In this document: positions 11,256 through 20,962 of the stretch, piece by piece
How the letters are laid out: the number at the start of each line of letters is the position of its first letter
Numbering within the stretch: the first letter of the stretch is position 1
DNA from: Murinocardiopsis flavida
GTDB taxonomy: Bacteria; Actinomycetota; Actinomycetes; Streptosporangiales; Streptosporangiaceae
Length of the DNA stretch: 64,000 bases
Direction of reading: 5' to 3'
Assembly: GCF_003014485.1 (NCBI RefSeq)
Contig: NZ_PYGA01000001.1
Location: forward strand, 496,001-560,000
Notes under the pieces: model-generated
Told to the model about the DNA's origin: nothing
The model's database searches: none
What the model saw: the letters and a program-made list of their open reading frames with translations, nothing else
Program-made: the position numbers and the translations under genes

Positions 11256-12230
11256 ATGAGCCCCAGTGCCGTTGCACCGCTCACCGTGGTGGTGGGCGAC
11301 GAGGAACTGCTGGTCGACCGCGCCGTGGCCGAGATCGTCGCCGCGGCCCGCGCCGACGACCCCGACATCGACGTCCACGACCTCCTGCCCGCCCAGGTCA
11401 CATCGGCCCGGCTGGTCGAGGCCACGTCGCCGTCACTGTTCGGCGAGCGGCGGATCGTGGTGCTGCGCTCGGCCCATGACCTCCTCAAGGACATCGCCAC
11501 CGAGGTCACCGGCTACCTCAAGGACGGGCCCGAGGACGTCATGCTGGTGCTCGTGCACGCCGGCGGCGCCAAGGGAAAGGCCCTGCTCGACGCCGCCGTG
11601 AAGGCGGGCGCCGCGCGGGTCTCCTGCGCGAAGCCCACCAAGGCCCCCGAGCGGATCCAGTTCATCAAGGGCGAGTTCTCCCGTGCGGGCCGCCAGATCG
11701 CCCCCGACGCCGCCCAAGCGCTCCTCGACGCGGTCGGCAACGACCTGCGCGAGATCGCGGCGGCCTGCACCCAGCTCGCCGCCGACACCGACGGCAGGAT
11801 CGACACCGCCGCCGTCGCCCGCTACCACACGGGCAAGGCCGAGGCCACGGGCTTCACCGTCGCCGACCGCGCCGTTGAGGGCAGGCTCCCCGAGGCGCTG
11901 GAGCAGCTCCGCTGGTCGCTGTCCGTCGGCACCGCCCCCGTCCTGATCAACAGCGCGCTCGCGGCCGCGGTCCGCGGCCTCGCGGTCGCGGCCCAACCGC
12001 CGCGCGGCATGCCTGAGGCCGAACTCGCCAAGCGCGCCAAGGTCCCCCCGTGGAAGCTGCGGACGCTGCGCCAGCAGGCGCGCGGCTGGACCCCGCAAGG
12101 GCTGGCGCACGCCATGCAGGTGGTCGCCGAGACCGACGCCCTGATCAAGGGCGCGGGCCGCGACCCGGCCTACGCCCTCGAACGCGCCGTCATCGAGATC
12201 GCGACGGCACGGAACGCCCGCGGCGGCTGA
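11256..12230 (+). CDS. holA: DNA polymerase III subunit delta
   Basis: The delta subunit is part of the clamp loader and opens the beta sliding clamp during replication. From ATG 11256 the protein has 324 residues, matching the family. The N-terminal segment PLTVVVGDEELLVDRAVAEI and the segment FGERRIVVLRSAHDL are typical of HolA, and the C-terminal helical domain is intact. The open frame extends upstream to a GTG at 11082, but that would add about 58 residues not expected for HolA. A small hairpin CCGACC-CCC-GGTCGG (12270-12284) lies downstream and may end the transcript. Confidence 0.9.
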   Translation: MSPSAVAPLTVVVGDEELLVDRAVAEIVAAARADDPDIDVHDLLPAQVTSARLVEATSPSLFGERRIVVLRSAHDLLKDIATEVTGYLKDGPEDVMLVLVHAGGAKGKALLDAAVKAGAARVSCAKPTKAPERIQFIKGEFSRAGRQIAPDAAQALLDAVGNDLREIAAACTQLAADTDGRIDTAAVARYHTGKAEATGFTVADRAVEGRLPEALEQLRWSLSVGTAPVLINSALAAAVRGLAVAAQPPRGMPEAELAKRAKVPPWKLRTLRQQARGWTPQGLAHAMQVVAETDALIKGAGRDPAYALERAVIEIATARNARGG

Positions 12231-12269
12231 AAAACCACCCGGTGGACAACCCCCGAAAACCGTCCGCAG

Positions 12270-12284
12270 CCGACCCCCGGTCGG
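12270..12284 (+). terminator. possible terminator hairpin after holA
   Basis: CCGACC, a CCC loop and GGTCGG form a short perfect hairpin 40 bp after the holA stop. It has no T tract, so confidence is low. It immediately precedes the AATACT -10-like element of the next gene. Confidence 0.3.
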
Positions 12285-12316
12285 AATACTGGTCCTCATG
12301 CACCCAAGGAGGCAGT

Positions 12317-12916
12317 ATGGCTGTTATGAGCATCGGGAAGACGGAGCCGCAGCAGCGCCCGCTCACCGTCGACGACCTGGCTCGCATGCCCGACGACGGC
12401 AGGCGCTACGAGCTGATCGACGGGCGGCTTGACGTGTCACCCGCGCCAGTCCGATGGCATACCCGCATCGAAGGGCGGCTTCAATACCATCTGGTCGGCC
12501 TTGCCCCGGAGGGTCTTGAGGTTCTACCCGGTCCAGGGATCAACTTCAATGCCGACCGCACCCACCACCGCATCCCCGACCTCGCAGTCGCCCAAGAGGA
12601 CAACGGTGAGAGCCCTTACCTCACCAGTCCTCCATTGCTCGCGGTCGAGGTCGTTTCCCCCGAGAGCGTGTTCCGCGACCACCACACGAAGAAGCGCGAG
12701 TACGCCGAGTTCGGCATCGAGTCCTACTGGATCATCAGCCCGTACACCGACAAGCCCGGCATCGTCGAACTCCGTCTCGACCAGGGCTCCTACCGCGAGG
12801 TCGGACAAGCGTTCGGCGAGGAGGTCTTCGAGACCGACCTCCCGTTCCCGGTAAAACTGGTCCCCCGCTGGCTTGTCGAGAACGGCCCCTGGAAGCGGCA
12901 CATCGGCGGCGAGTAG
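12317..12916 (+). CDS. Uma2 family (DUF820) putative endonuclease
   Basis: Uma2/DUF820 proteins have a restriction-endonuclease-like PD-(D/E)XK fold; their biological role is largely unknown. This 199-residue member shows the family pattern: YELIDGRLDVSPAP near the N-terminus, then IPDLAV and LLAVEVVSPES (the core acidic residues), then REYAEFGIESYWII. The start is well supported by AAGGAGG four bases before the ATG. AATACT at 12285-12290 is a likely -10, giving a leader of about 20 bases. The gene stands alone between holA and the convergent hutI. Such genes are often present in many copies per genome and move readily. Confidence 0.88.
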   Translation: MAVMSIGKTEPQQRPLTVDDLARMPDDGRRYELIDGRLDVSPAPVRWHTRIEGRLQYHLVGLAPEGLEVLPGPGINFNADRTHHRIPDLAVAQEDNGESPYLTSPPLLAVEVVSPESVFRDHHTKKREYAEFGIESYWIISPYTDKPGIVELRLDQGSYREVGQAFGEEVFETDLPFPVKLVPRWLVENGPWKRHIGGE

Positions 12917-13141
12917 CCGCCTCCGCCCATCGGCCGTCCGCCCCGCGCCGCCCCACTGCCCCCGGGCGGCGCCCCAGAGGCCGCTGTGCCCGGCGGGAAC
13001 CCACCGGTGGCCTGGCGGGGTCGCGGAACACCGTGCCCGTCCCGCAGAGCCCGATTCACGGCCGCGAACGCCCGCGCAGCAGGCGAGCCGTGGCCGCAGG
13101 CGCCGACCACCGGCGCGACCCGGCGGCTGTGCGGTGTGGGG

Positions 13142-14350
13142 TCAGCGGATGGCTTCGCCGCCGCGCCACACCCGCAGTGCGCGCAGGCCGTAGGCCCACG
13201 CGAACGCGCCCTCGTGGTCGGCGTCCCACTGCACGATGTCGGCGTAGCAGCCGGGTGTGAGGGACCCGCGGTCGGCGGTGCCCAGCGCGGTCGCCCCGCC
13301 GACCGTCGCCGCGCGCAGCGCCTCGATGACGCTCATGTTGAACATGGCGATGGCCATGCCCACCGAGAGCGACAGGGACGTCGACCCCGACTGCGACGGG
13401 TTGTGGTCGGTGCCGAGCGCCACCGGGACCCCGTGGTCGAGCAGGGCGCGCACGGGCGGGGTCCGGCGCTCGTGCAGGGAGGTCGTGGGGCACACGACGA
13501 CGGGCGTGCTGGACTTCGCCAGCGCGAGGACGTCGTCCTCGTCGGTCTCGTGCAGCAGGTCGACCGACGAGCACTGGAGATCGGCCGCCATGCGGACCAC
13601 CCCGTGGCGGGGTTTGGCGCAGGCGTGCAGGTGGGTCTGCAAGCCGGCGGCCCTGCCCTGCGACAGCAGCCAGTGGGCGTCCTCGGCGGTGAACTGCTGG
13701 TTGTCGCAGTAGACGTCGACGCCGTCGGCCCCGGCCTGGGCGGCGTCGCTCAGCCAGCCGCCGACCGCCTCGACGTAGTCGCGGGGGCGGCCGAAGTACT
13801 CGGGCGGGACGGCGTGCGCCGCGAAGAACGTGACGTGCAGCCGCGGCAGCCCGGGCTCCTCCTCCAGCGACCGCAGCAGCCGGACGTCGGCGAGTTCGCC
13901 GTCGCGGGTCAGGTGGTAGCCGGTCTTCGCCTCGACCGTGGTGGTGCCCGAGAGCAGCCAGTGCCGCAGGCGCTCGCGTACTCCGTTGCAGAGGGTCCAG
14001 GGGTCGGTCCCCCTGGTGACGGTGACCGTGGACGCGACCCCGCCGCCGGCGCCGCTGATCTCCGCGGGCGAAGCGCCGCTGGCGCGCATGGCGACCTCGG
14101 CGTAGCGGTTGCCCGCGTACACCGGGTGGGAGTGGGCGTCGACGAGGCCGGGGGTGACCAGGCCGCCGCCGAGGTTGTCGACTTCGTCGACGTCGACGAT
14201 GTCGTCCAGCACGCCGGGGATGCGCTGCGGGAGCTCCGAGGCCGGCCCGACCCAGGCGACCCGGTCGTGATGCAGGATCATCGCGGCGTTGCTGATGAGG
14301 TCGGTGCCGGTCCACAGGCGGCCGATGTTCGTCAGCAGTCGGATCGTCAT
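13142..14350 (-). CDS. hutI: imidazolonepropionase
   Basis: HutI hydrolyses 4-imidazolone-5-propionate to N-formimino-L-glutamate in histidine breakdown. The 402-residue protein is a metal-dependent amidohydrolase. It has VDAHSHPVYAG with the HxH metal ligands (H73 and H75), later histidines in THLHAC, and the catalytic-side GTDHNPSQSGS segment. Length and motifs fit HutI well. No other hut gene is present within the window, so the histidine pathway would have to be completed elsewhere. The upstream gap (14351-14576) contains a perfect 12-bp palindrome GCATTCGAATGC at 14443-14454 that could be an operator. Confidence 0.92.
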   Translation of the reverse strand: MTIRLLTNIGRLWTGTDLISNAAMILHHDRVAWVGPASELPQRIPGVLDDIVDVDEVDNLGGGLVTPGLVDAHSHPVYAGNRYAEVAMRASGASPAEISGAGGGVASTVTVTRGTDPWTLCNGVRERLRHWLLSGTTTVEAKTGYHLTRDGELADVRLLRSLEEEPGLPRLHVTFFAAHAVPPEYFGRPRDYVEAVGGWLSDAAQAGADGVDVYCDNQQFTAEDAHWLLSQGRAAGLQTHLHACAKPRHGVVRMAADLQCSSVDLLHETDEDDVLALAKSSTPVVVCPTTSLHERRTPPVRALLDHGVPVALGTDHNPSQSGSTSLSLSVGMAIAMFNMSVIEALRAATVGGATALGTADRGSLTPGCYADIVQWDADHEGAFAWAYGLRALRVWRGGEAIR

Positions 14351-14442
14351 CGTGTCACCGATCGCCCCGCAGGGTCGCGAAGGATGGGCCGGGCGGTGTG
14401 GTCCCGGCGCCTCGGGACGTGTCAGCGCTCATGGAGGACCTC

Positions 14443-14454
14443 GCATTCGAATGC
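14443..14454. promoter_or_regulatory. 12-bp palindrome upstream of hutI
   Basis: GCATTCGAATGC is a perfect palindrome about 93 bp upstream of the hutI start. It may be an operator, but no regulator gene is adjacent and a single short palindrome can occur by chance. Confidence 0.25.
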
Positions 14455-14576
14455 TCTGGCCGGAGGGGCCTGCCCCGGGGATGGCAAGGGGCGCCAGCGA
14501 TGCACGATCACGTACCGGTGCGGAAACCGTAGTTGATGGAGCGACTCGATGTATAGCTCTCGGGTCACGAACGAAG

Positions 14577-14608
14577 AACGGCGGAGCACCTCTCGGTGTT
14601 CCGCCGTT
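14577..14608 (-). terminator. terminator hairpin of hflX
   Basis: AACGGCGGAGCACC, a TCTC loop and GGTGTTCCGCCGTT form a 14-bp stem with a single G-T type mismatch. It begins 10 bp after the hflX stop on the minus strand and is followed there by TTCTTCGTTCGT. This is a good intrinsic terminator candidate. Confidence 0.7.
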
Positions 14609-14617
14609 CACATTCTG

Positions 14618-16135
14618 CTACGATCTGTCGGCTGCTGTCGTGAATTCCGCCAGTTGGCCGGCGAGCAGCTCGGGCACCCAGGCGTGCAGCACGGTACCCG
14701 CCTCGGTGTGGTCCTCCGCGACGATCCGGCCTTCGTCGTAGACCCGCGAGACCAGGTCGCCGCGCTCGTAGGGCACCACCACGCGCATTTCGCGGTCGAG
14801 GAGCGGCAGCGCCGCCGAGAGCGCGTCGATGAGCCGCTCGACCCCTTCGCCGGTGCGCGCCGAGACCTCCACGGCGTCGGGGTAGCGGGTGCGGAGCTGC
14901 TTGAGCCGCACCGGGTCGGCGGCGTCGGTCTTGTTGATGACGAGCAACTCGGGGACGTCCTGCGCGTCGATCTCGCCGAACACCTCGCGCACCGAGCCGA
15001 GCTGCTGCTCGGGGTCGGGGTGCGAGCCGTCGACGACGTGCAGGATGAGGTCGGCGTCGGCGACCTCTTCGAGTGTCGAGCGGAACGCCTCGACGAGCTG
15101 GTGGGGCAGGTGCCGGACGAACCCCACGGTGTCACTCAGAGTGAAGCTTCTGCCGTCGGGTGTTCGCGCGTGGCGAACGGTGGGGTCGAGCGTCGCGAAG
15201 AGCGCGTTCTCGACCAGGACTCCGGCGCCGGTGAGCCGGTTGAGGAGGCTCGACTTTCCGGCGTTGGTGTACCCCGCGATCGCGACGGCGGGGACCTGGC
15301 GGGTGCGGCGGCGGTCGCGCTTGACGTCGCGCGCCGTCTCCATCTGGGCGAGGTGCCGGCGCAGTTTCGCCATGCGGCTGTTGATGCGGCGGCGGTCGGT
15401 CTCGATCTTGGTCTCACCGGGGCCGCGCAGGCCCACGCCGCCGTTGCCGCCGCCCCCGGCGCCGCCGCCCTGGCGGGACAGCGAGGCGCCCCAGCCGCGC
15501 AGCCGCGGCAGCAGGTAGGTGAGCTGGGCGAGTTCGACCTGCGCCTTGCCCTCCCTGCTGCGGGCGTGCTGGGCGAAGATGTCGAGGATGAGCGCCGTGC
15601 GGTCGATGACCTTGACCTTGACGACGTCTTCGAGCTGGCGGAGCTGGCCGGGGGTGAGTTCGCCGTCGCAGATAACGGTGTCGGCGCCGGTGCCGTCGAC
15701 GATGTCGCGGAGTTCGGCCGCCTTGCCGCTGCCGACGTAGGTGGCGGGGTCGGGCTTGGAGCGGCGCTGGGTGGCGCCTTCGAGGACGACGGCCCCCGCG
15801 GTCTCGGCGAGCTGTTTGAGCTCGATCAGCGAGTTGTCGGCGTCGTCCTGGGTGCCCTTGGTCCAGACGCCGATGAGGACGACGCGTTCGAGCCGGAGCC
15901 GTCGGTACTCGACTTCGGTGACGTCGTCGAGTTCAGTGGAGAGCCCGGCGACGCGGCGCAGTGCGTGGCGTTCGGCGAGTTCGAGGTCGCCCTGATCGGG
16001 AAGGTCATCACCGAACCCGTCCTGCGAGGCGAGGTCGGGGTCGAGGCCGGAGTCGTCGACGACGATGGCGTCCTCTGACACCGCGGTGGCAGGAGCCGAC
16101 TCGTCGGTGTACGGGTGATTGAAGGCTGTAGTCAT
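14618..16135 (-). CDS. hflX: GTPase HflX
   Basis: HflX is a ribosome-binding GTPase that can split stalled or stressed ribosomes. The 505-residue protein has the HflX N-terminal domain ([20 protein letters not shown]), the glycine-rich linker before [12 protein letters not shown], and a G domain with GYTNAGKSS near residue 287, DTVGFV and NKTD. The N-terminal acidic extension is longer than in E. coli and usual for actinobacteria. In Mycobacterium hflX, dapF and miaA lie together; here hutI, aceB and glc genes interrupt that block. A clear hairpin terminator follows. Confidence 0.95.
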   Translation of the reverse strand: MTTAFNHPYTDESAPATAVSEDAIVVDDSGLDPDLASQDGFGDDLPDQGDLELAERHALRRVAGLSTELDDVTEVEYRRLRLERVVLIGVWTKGTQDDADNSLIELKQLAETAGAVVLEGATQRRSKPDPATYVGSGKAAELRDIVDGTGADTVICDGELTPGQLRQLEDVVKVKVIDRTALILDIFAQHARSREGKAQVELAQLTYLLPRLRGWGASLSRQGGGAGGGGNGGVGLRGPGETKIETDRRRINSRMAKLRRHLAQMETARDVKRDRRRTRQVPAVAIAGYTNAGKSSLLNRLTGAGVLVENALFATLDPTVRHARTPDGRSFTLSDTVGFVRHLPHQLVEAFRSTLEEVADADLILHVVDGSHPDPEQQLGSVREVFGEIDAQDVPELLVINKTDAADPVRLKQLRTRYPDAVEVSARTGEGVERLIDALSAALPLLDREMRVVVPYERGDLVSRVYDEGRIVAEDHTEAGTVLHAWVPELLAGQLAEFTTAADRS

Positions 16136-16337
16136 ATCCGTCCAGGGTCAACGCGGGATCCCCGCTGTTTGTTCCCTTCAGAGCCTGTCACGTGTCATCG
16201 CCGCGGTCACCCCATTTTGCCCCGGGGCCGCCGGGCCCGTGCGGGACTCAGGCCGCCGCGGCGGCGGTCCCGCCGCGAAACAACCGTACTTCTTCACACA
16301 CGCGGAAGCTGGTCGGTGCTGTGCGACGTACACCGCG

Positions 16338-16367
16338 TTGACCAGGGCGCAGAGGACCGAGTAGCGT
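16338..16367 (+). promoter_or_regulatory. aceB promoter
   Basis: TTGACC (16338-16343) and TAGCGT (16362-16367) are separated by 18 bp, a good match to a housekeeping sigma promoter. The expected start point falls near 16374, inside the inverted repeat described separately, giving aceB a leader of about 45 bases. Confidence 0.6.
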
Positions 16368-16371
16368 CTAA

Positions 16372-16406
16372 TTCCGCATAACAGAAGCAATTATCGCATT
16401 GCGGAA
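16372..16406 (+). promoter_or_regulatory. inverted-repeat operator at the aceB start point
   Basis: TTCCGCA at 16372-16378 and TGCGGAA at 16400-16406 form a perfect 7-bp inverted repeat with a 21-bp spacer. It spans the predicted transcription start, a position typical of repression. IclR-type regulators such as AllR are known to control glyoxylate genes in streptomycetes; assigning this site to such a protein is inference only. Confidence 0.5.
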
Positions 16407-16418
16407 GATTGGGATTCC

Positions 16419-18023
<1,605 letters not shown>

Positions 18024-18031
18024 CCCCGCCG

Positions 18032-18067
18032 CCCCTGTGCCGGACCGCCACCGGTCCGGCACAGGGG
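18032..18067 (+). terminator. hairpin after aceB
   Basis: A perfect 16-bp stem (18032-18047 with 18052-18067) encloses a CCAC loop and starts 8 bp after the aceB stop. It lacks a T tract, as many actinobacterial terminators do. It may end or attenuate transcription before glcD. Confidence 0.7.
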
Positions 18068-18163
18068 CCGCCGCGCGGCCGTTAGCACCGGCCGCGCCCG
18101 GGGAAGAACGCTCCCACACCCGAGCGTCGGCCGTGCACCAGCAACGGGGAAGGCGAAGCCCCA

Positions 18164-19633
18164 ATGTCGCAGTCGGACACCCTCCACGCGCTGGTCCCCG
18201 ACCTGCGCGCCATCTGCGGCGACGACGGCGTCCTCACCGACACCGCGCAGCGCCGCACCTACGAGAGCGACGGCATCACCTACCACGCCGAACTGCCCGG
18301 CGTCGTGGTGCTGCCCACCACGCCCGAGCAGGTGGCCGGCGTGGTCCGGCTGTGCGCGGAGCACGGTGTGCCGTTCGTACCCCGCGGCTCCGGCACCGGC
18401 CTGTCGGCGGGCGCGCTGCCGCGCGCCGACGGCGTCCTCATCGTCACCTCGCGCATGCGCCGCATCATCGAGATCGACATCCCCAACGAACGGGCCGTCG
18501 TCGAACCCGGCGTCTTCAACCTGGACGTCACCCGCGCCGCTGCGCCCCACGGCTACTACTACGCGCCCGACCCCTCAAGCCAGCAGGTGTGCTCGGTGGG
18601 CGGGAACATCGCCGAGAACTCCGGCGGCGCCCACTGCCTCAAGTACGGGTTCACCGTCAACCACGTCACCGGCTTGCAGATCGTCACCCCCCAGGGCGAG
18701 CTCGTGGAGCTCGGCGGCAAGGCCGCCGACGCGCCCGGCTACGACCTCATCGGCGCGTTCATCGGCTCCGAGGGCACCCTGGGGATCGCCACCCGCATCA
18801 CGGTGCGGCTGCTGCGCTCCCCCCAGAAGGTGCGGACCCTGCTCGCCGCGTTCGACGGCATGGACGCGGGGGGCCGGGCGGTGTCGGCGGTCATCGGCGC
18901 GGGGGTGCTGCCCGCCGCCATCGAGATGATGGACGCCCTCGCCATCGAGGCCGCCGAGGCAGCGGTCGCCTGCCGCTACCCCGAGGGCGCCGGGGCGGTG
19001 CTCATCGTGGAGCTCGACGGCCCGGCGGCCGAGGTCGACTCCCAGTTCGAGCAGGTCACCCGGTTGTGCCGGGACGAAGGGGCGTTCGAGCTGCGTTCGG
19101 CCGACGACCCCGCCGAACGCACCACCATCTGGAAGGGCCGCAAGTCGGCGTTCGCCGCCGTCGGCCGGATCAGCCCGGCCTACATCGTCCAGGACGGCGT
19201 CGTGCCGCGCACCGCACTCGGCGAGGTCCTCGGGCGCATCGCCGCGCTGTCCGCCGAGTCGGGCATCCGCGTCGCCAACGTCTTCCACGCCGGCGACGGC
19301 AACCTGCACCCGCTGGTGCTGTTCGACGACGCCGAGCCCGGCGCGGGCGACCGCGCCGAGGCGGTGTCCGCGGCAATCCTCGACCTGTGCATCGAGGCCG
19401 GGGGGTCCATCACCGGCGAGCACGGGGTCGGTGTCGACAAGGTGTGCCACATGCCCGACATGTTCGGGCCCGACGACCTCGCGGCGATGGACCGGTTCCG
19501 CCGCGCGTTCGACCCGCAGGGCATCGCCAACCCGGAGAAGCTGCTGCCGACGCCCCGGCTCTGCGGCGAACGCCCGGGCGCGCGCAAGGGCGTCCACCCA
19601 CTGGTGGCATCGGGAGAAGCGGAGCTGTTCTAG
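18164..19633 (+). CDS. glcD: glycolate oxidase subunit GlcD (FAD-linked oxidase)
   Basis: GlcD is the FAD-binding catalytic subunit of glycolate oxidase, which converts glycolate to glyoxylate and passes electrons to the membrane quinone pool. The 489-residue protein has the PCMH/vanillyl-alcohol-oxidase FAD fold with PRGSGTGLSAGALP and GGNIAENSGG. The C-terminal FAD-oxidase domain has FHAGDGNLHPL and GEHGVGVDK. GGGGAAGG lies about ten bases upstream of the ATG. glcE starts at the next base after the stop, so the two are translationally coupled. D-lactate dehydrogenases share this fold, but the GlcE and GlcF neighbours favour glycolate. Confidence 0.9.
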   Translation: MSQSDTLHALVPDLRAICGDDGVLTDTAQRRTYESDGITYHAELPGVVVLPTTPEQVAGVVRLCAEHGVPFVPRGSGTGLSAGALPRADGVLIVTSRMRRIIEIDIPNERAVVEPGVFNLDVTRAAAPHGYYYAPDPSSQQVCSVGGNIAENSGGAHCLKYGFTVNHVTGLQIVTPQGELVELGGKAADAPGYDLIGAFIGSEGTLGIATRITVRLLRSPQKVRTLLAAFDGMDAGGRAVSAVIGAGVLPAAIEMMDALAIEAAEAAVACRYPEGAGAVLIVELDGPAAEVDSQFEQVTRLCRDEGAFELRSADDPAERTTIWKGRKSAFAAVGRISPAYIVQDGVVPRTALGEVLGRIAALSAESGIRVANVFHAGDGNLHPLVLFDDAEPGAGDRAEAVSAAILDLCIEAGGSITGEHGVGVDKVCHMPDMFGPDDLAAMDRFRRAFDPQGIANPEKLLPTPRLCGERPGARKGVHPLVASGEAELF

Positions 19634-20878
19634 ATGGCGTACCCGTCCGAGTCGACCGAGCAGGCCGCCCTGGCGGCCCACGCCCCCGTGCGCGCGGCGA
19701 CCGCGGCCGACACCGCGGCCGGCACCGCCGCCCGCCTCGTCGCGGCCCCGGCCGACGCCGCGGCGGCGTCGGCGCTGCTGGGCGAGGCCGCCCGGCTGCG
19801 ACTGTCGGTGCTGCCGCGCGGCAACGGCACCAAGATCGACTGGGGTGCGCCGCCGCGGAGCTGCGACCTCATCATCGACACCGCCGCGTTGTCGGGCATC
19901 GACCACGCGGCCGGCGACCTGGTGGTGCGCGCCGGGGCCGGCACGCCGTTCGCCGAGCTGCGCCGGGTGCTGGCCGACGCCGGGCAGCGGCTGTCCGTCG
20001 ACGAGGTGGTGCCCGGGTCGACGGTCGGCGGCGTGGTCGCCACGGGCGTGTCCGGTCCGCGCCGCATGCAGCACGGCCCGGTCCGCGACCTGGTCATCGG
20101 CATGACGGTGCTCGGCCACGACGGGGTGGCGGCGTCCTCGGGCGGCAGGGTCGTGAAGAACGTCGCGGGCTACGACCTCGCGAAGGTGCAGGCCGGGGCG
20201 CTGGGCACGCTGGGCCTCATCGCGTCGGTGACGTTCCGGCTGCACCCGGTCCCGCCCGCGCTGCGCGTGGTGCGCGCCGAGTCCGACGATCCGGGCGCCG
20301 TCGGCGCGTGGGCGGCGGCCCTCCGGCGGTCCCAGGTCATGCCGACGGCGGTCGAGCTCGACTGGCCCGGCGGCGGCCCGCTGTCGCTGCGGGTCCTCCT
20401 CGAAGGCACCGGTCAGGGCGTCGCCGAGCGCGCCGACGCCGTCGCCGCGGTCCTGGACGGCGCGAAGACCGAGGACGCCGTCCCCGCCGACTGGGCGCGG
20501 CCCCCCGGTGGCCCCGACGACACCCTGCTGGAGTTCGCGGTCCCCCTCGCCGAGGTGCTGCCGACCGCGGCGCGGCTGCACGATGCCGGTGCCGCAGCGG
20601 GGGCGTCCGTCGCGGTCAAGGGCTCCGCGGGCTGCGGCGTGCTGTACGCAGCCGTGCCGGCCGGCACGGCGCCCGACGCCGTGCAGCGCCTGCTCCTGCT
20701 GCTCCGCGACGGCATGGCGGCCGGGTCGGCGACGGTCCGCAGGGCACACCCCGACCTGCACGCCGCCGGCCTGGAGGTGTGGGGCGAGGTCCCCGGCCTT
20801 GCGCTCATGCGCGCGGTGAAGTCCGGCTGCGACCCCGACCACCGGTTGTCCCCCGGCCGCTTCGCGGGCGGGCTGTGA
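19634..20878 (+). CDS. glcE: glycolate oxidase subunit GlcE (FAD-binding)
   Basis: GlcE is the second flavin-domain subunit of glycolate oxidase. The 414-residue protein has an FAD-binding PCMH domain with LPRGNGTKIDWG and GGRVVKNVAGYDLAKV, the latter close to a GlcE signature. It begins at the base following the glcD stop, without a separate ribosome binding site. The N-terminal 30 residues are alanine-rich and lack clear conservation. Confidence 0.9.
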   Translation: MAYPSESTEQAALAAHAPVRAATAADTAAGTAARLVAAPADAAAASALLGEAARLRLSVLPRGNGTKIDWGAPPRSCDLIIDTAALSGIDHAAGDLVVRAGAGTPFAELRRVLADAGQRLSVDEVVPGSTVGGVVATGVSGPRRMQHGPVRDLVIGMTVLGHDGVAASSGGRVVKNVAGYDLAKVQAGALGTLGLIASVTFRLHPVPPALRVVRAESDDPGAVGAWAAALRRSQVMPTAVELDWPGGGPLSLRVLLEGTGQGVAERADAVAAVLDGAKTEDAVPADWARPPGGPDDTLLEFAVPLAEVLPTAARLHDAGAAAGASVAVKGSAGCGVLYAAVPAGTAPDAVQRLLLLLRDGMAAGSATVRRAHPDLHAAGLEVWGEVPGLALMRAVKSGCDPDHRLSPGRFAGGL

Positions 20879-20962
20879 GCGGGCGCGGCCCGGCGGGCCC
20901 AGGGCCGGCCGGGCGCGGCAGCAGTGTCACCACGACCCCGACGCGTGAGGCGGAGTGAACCC

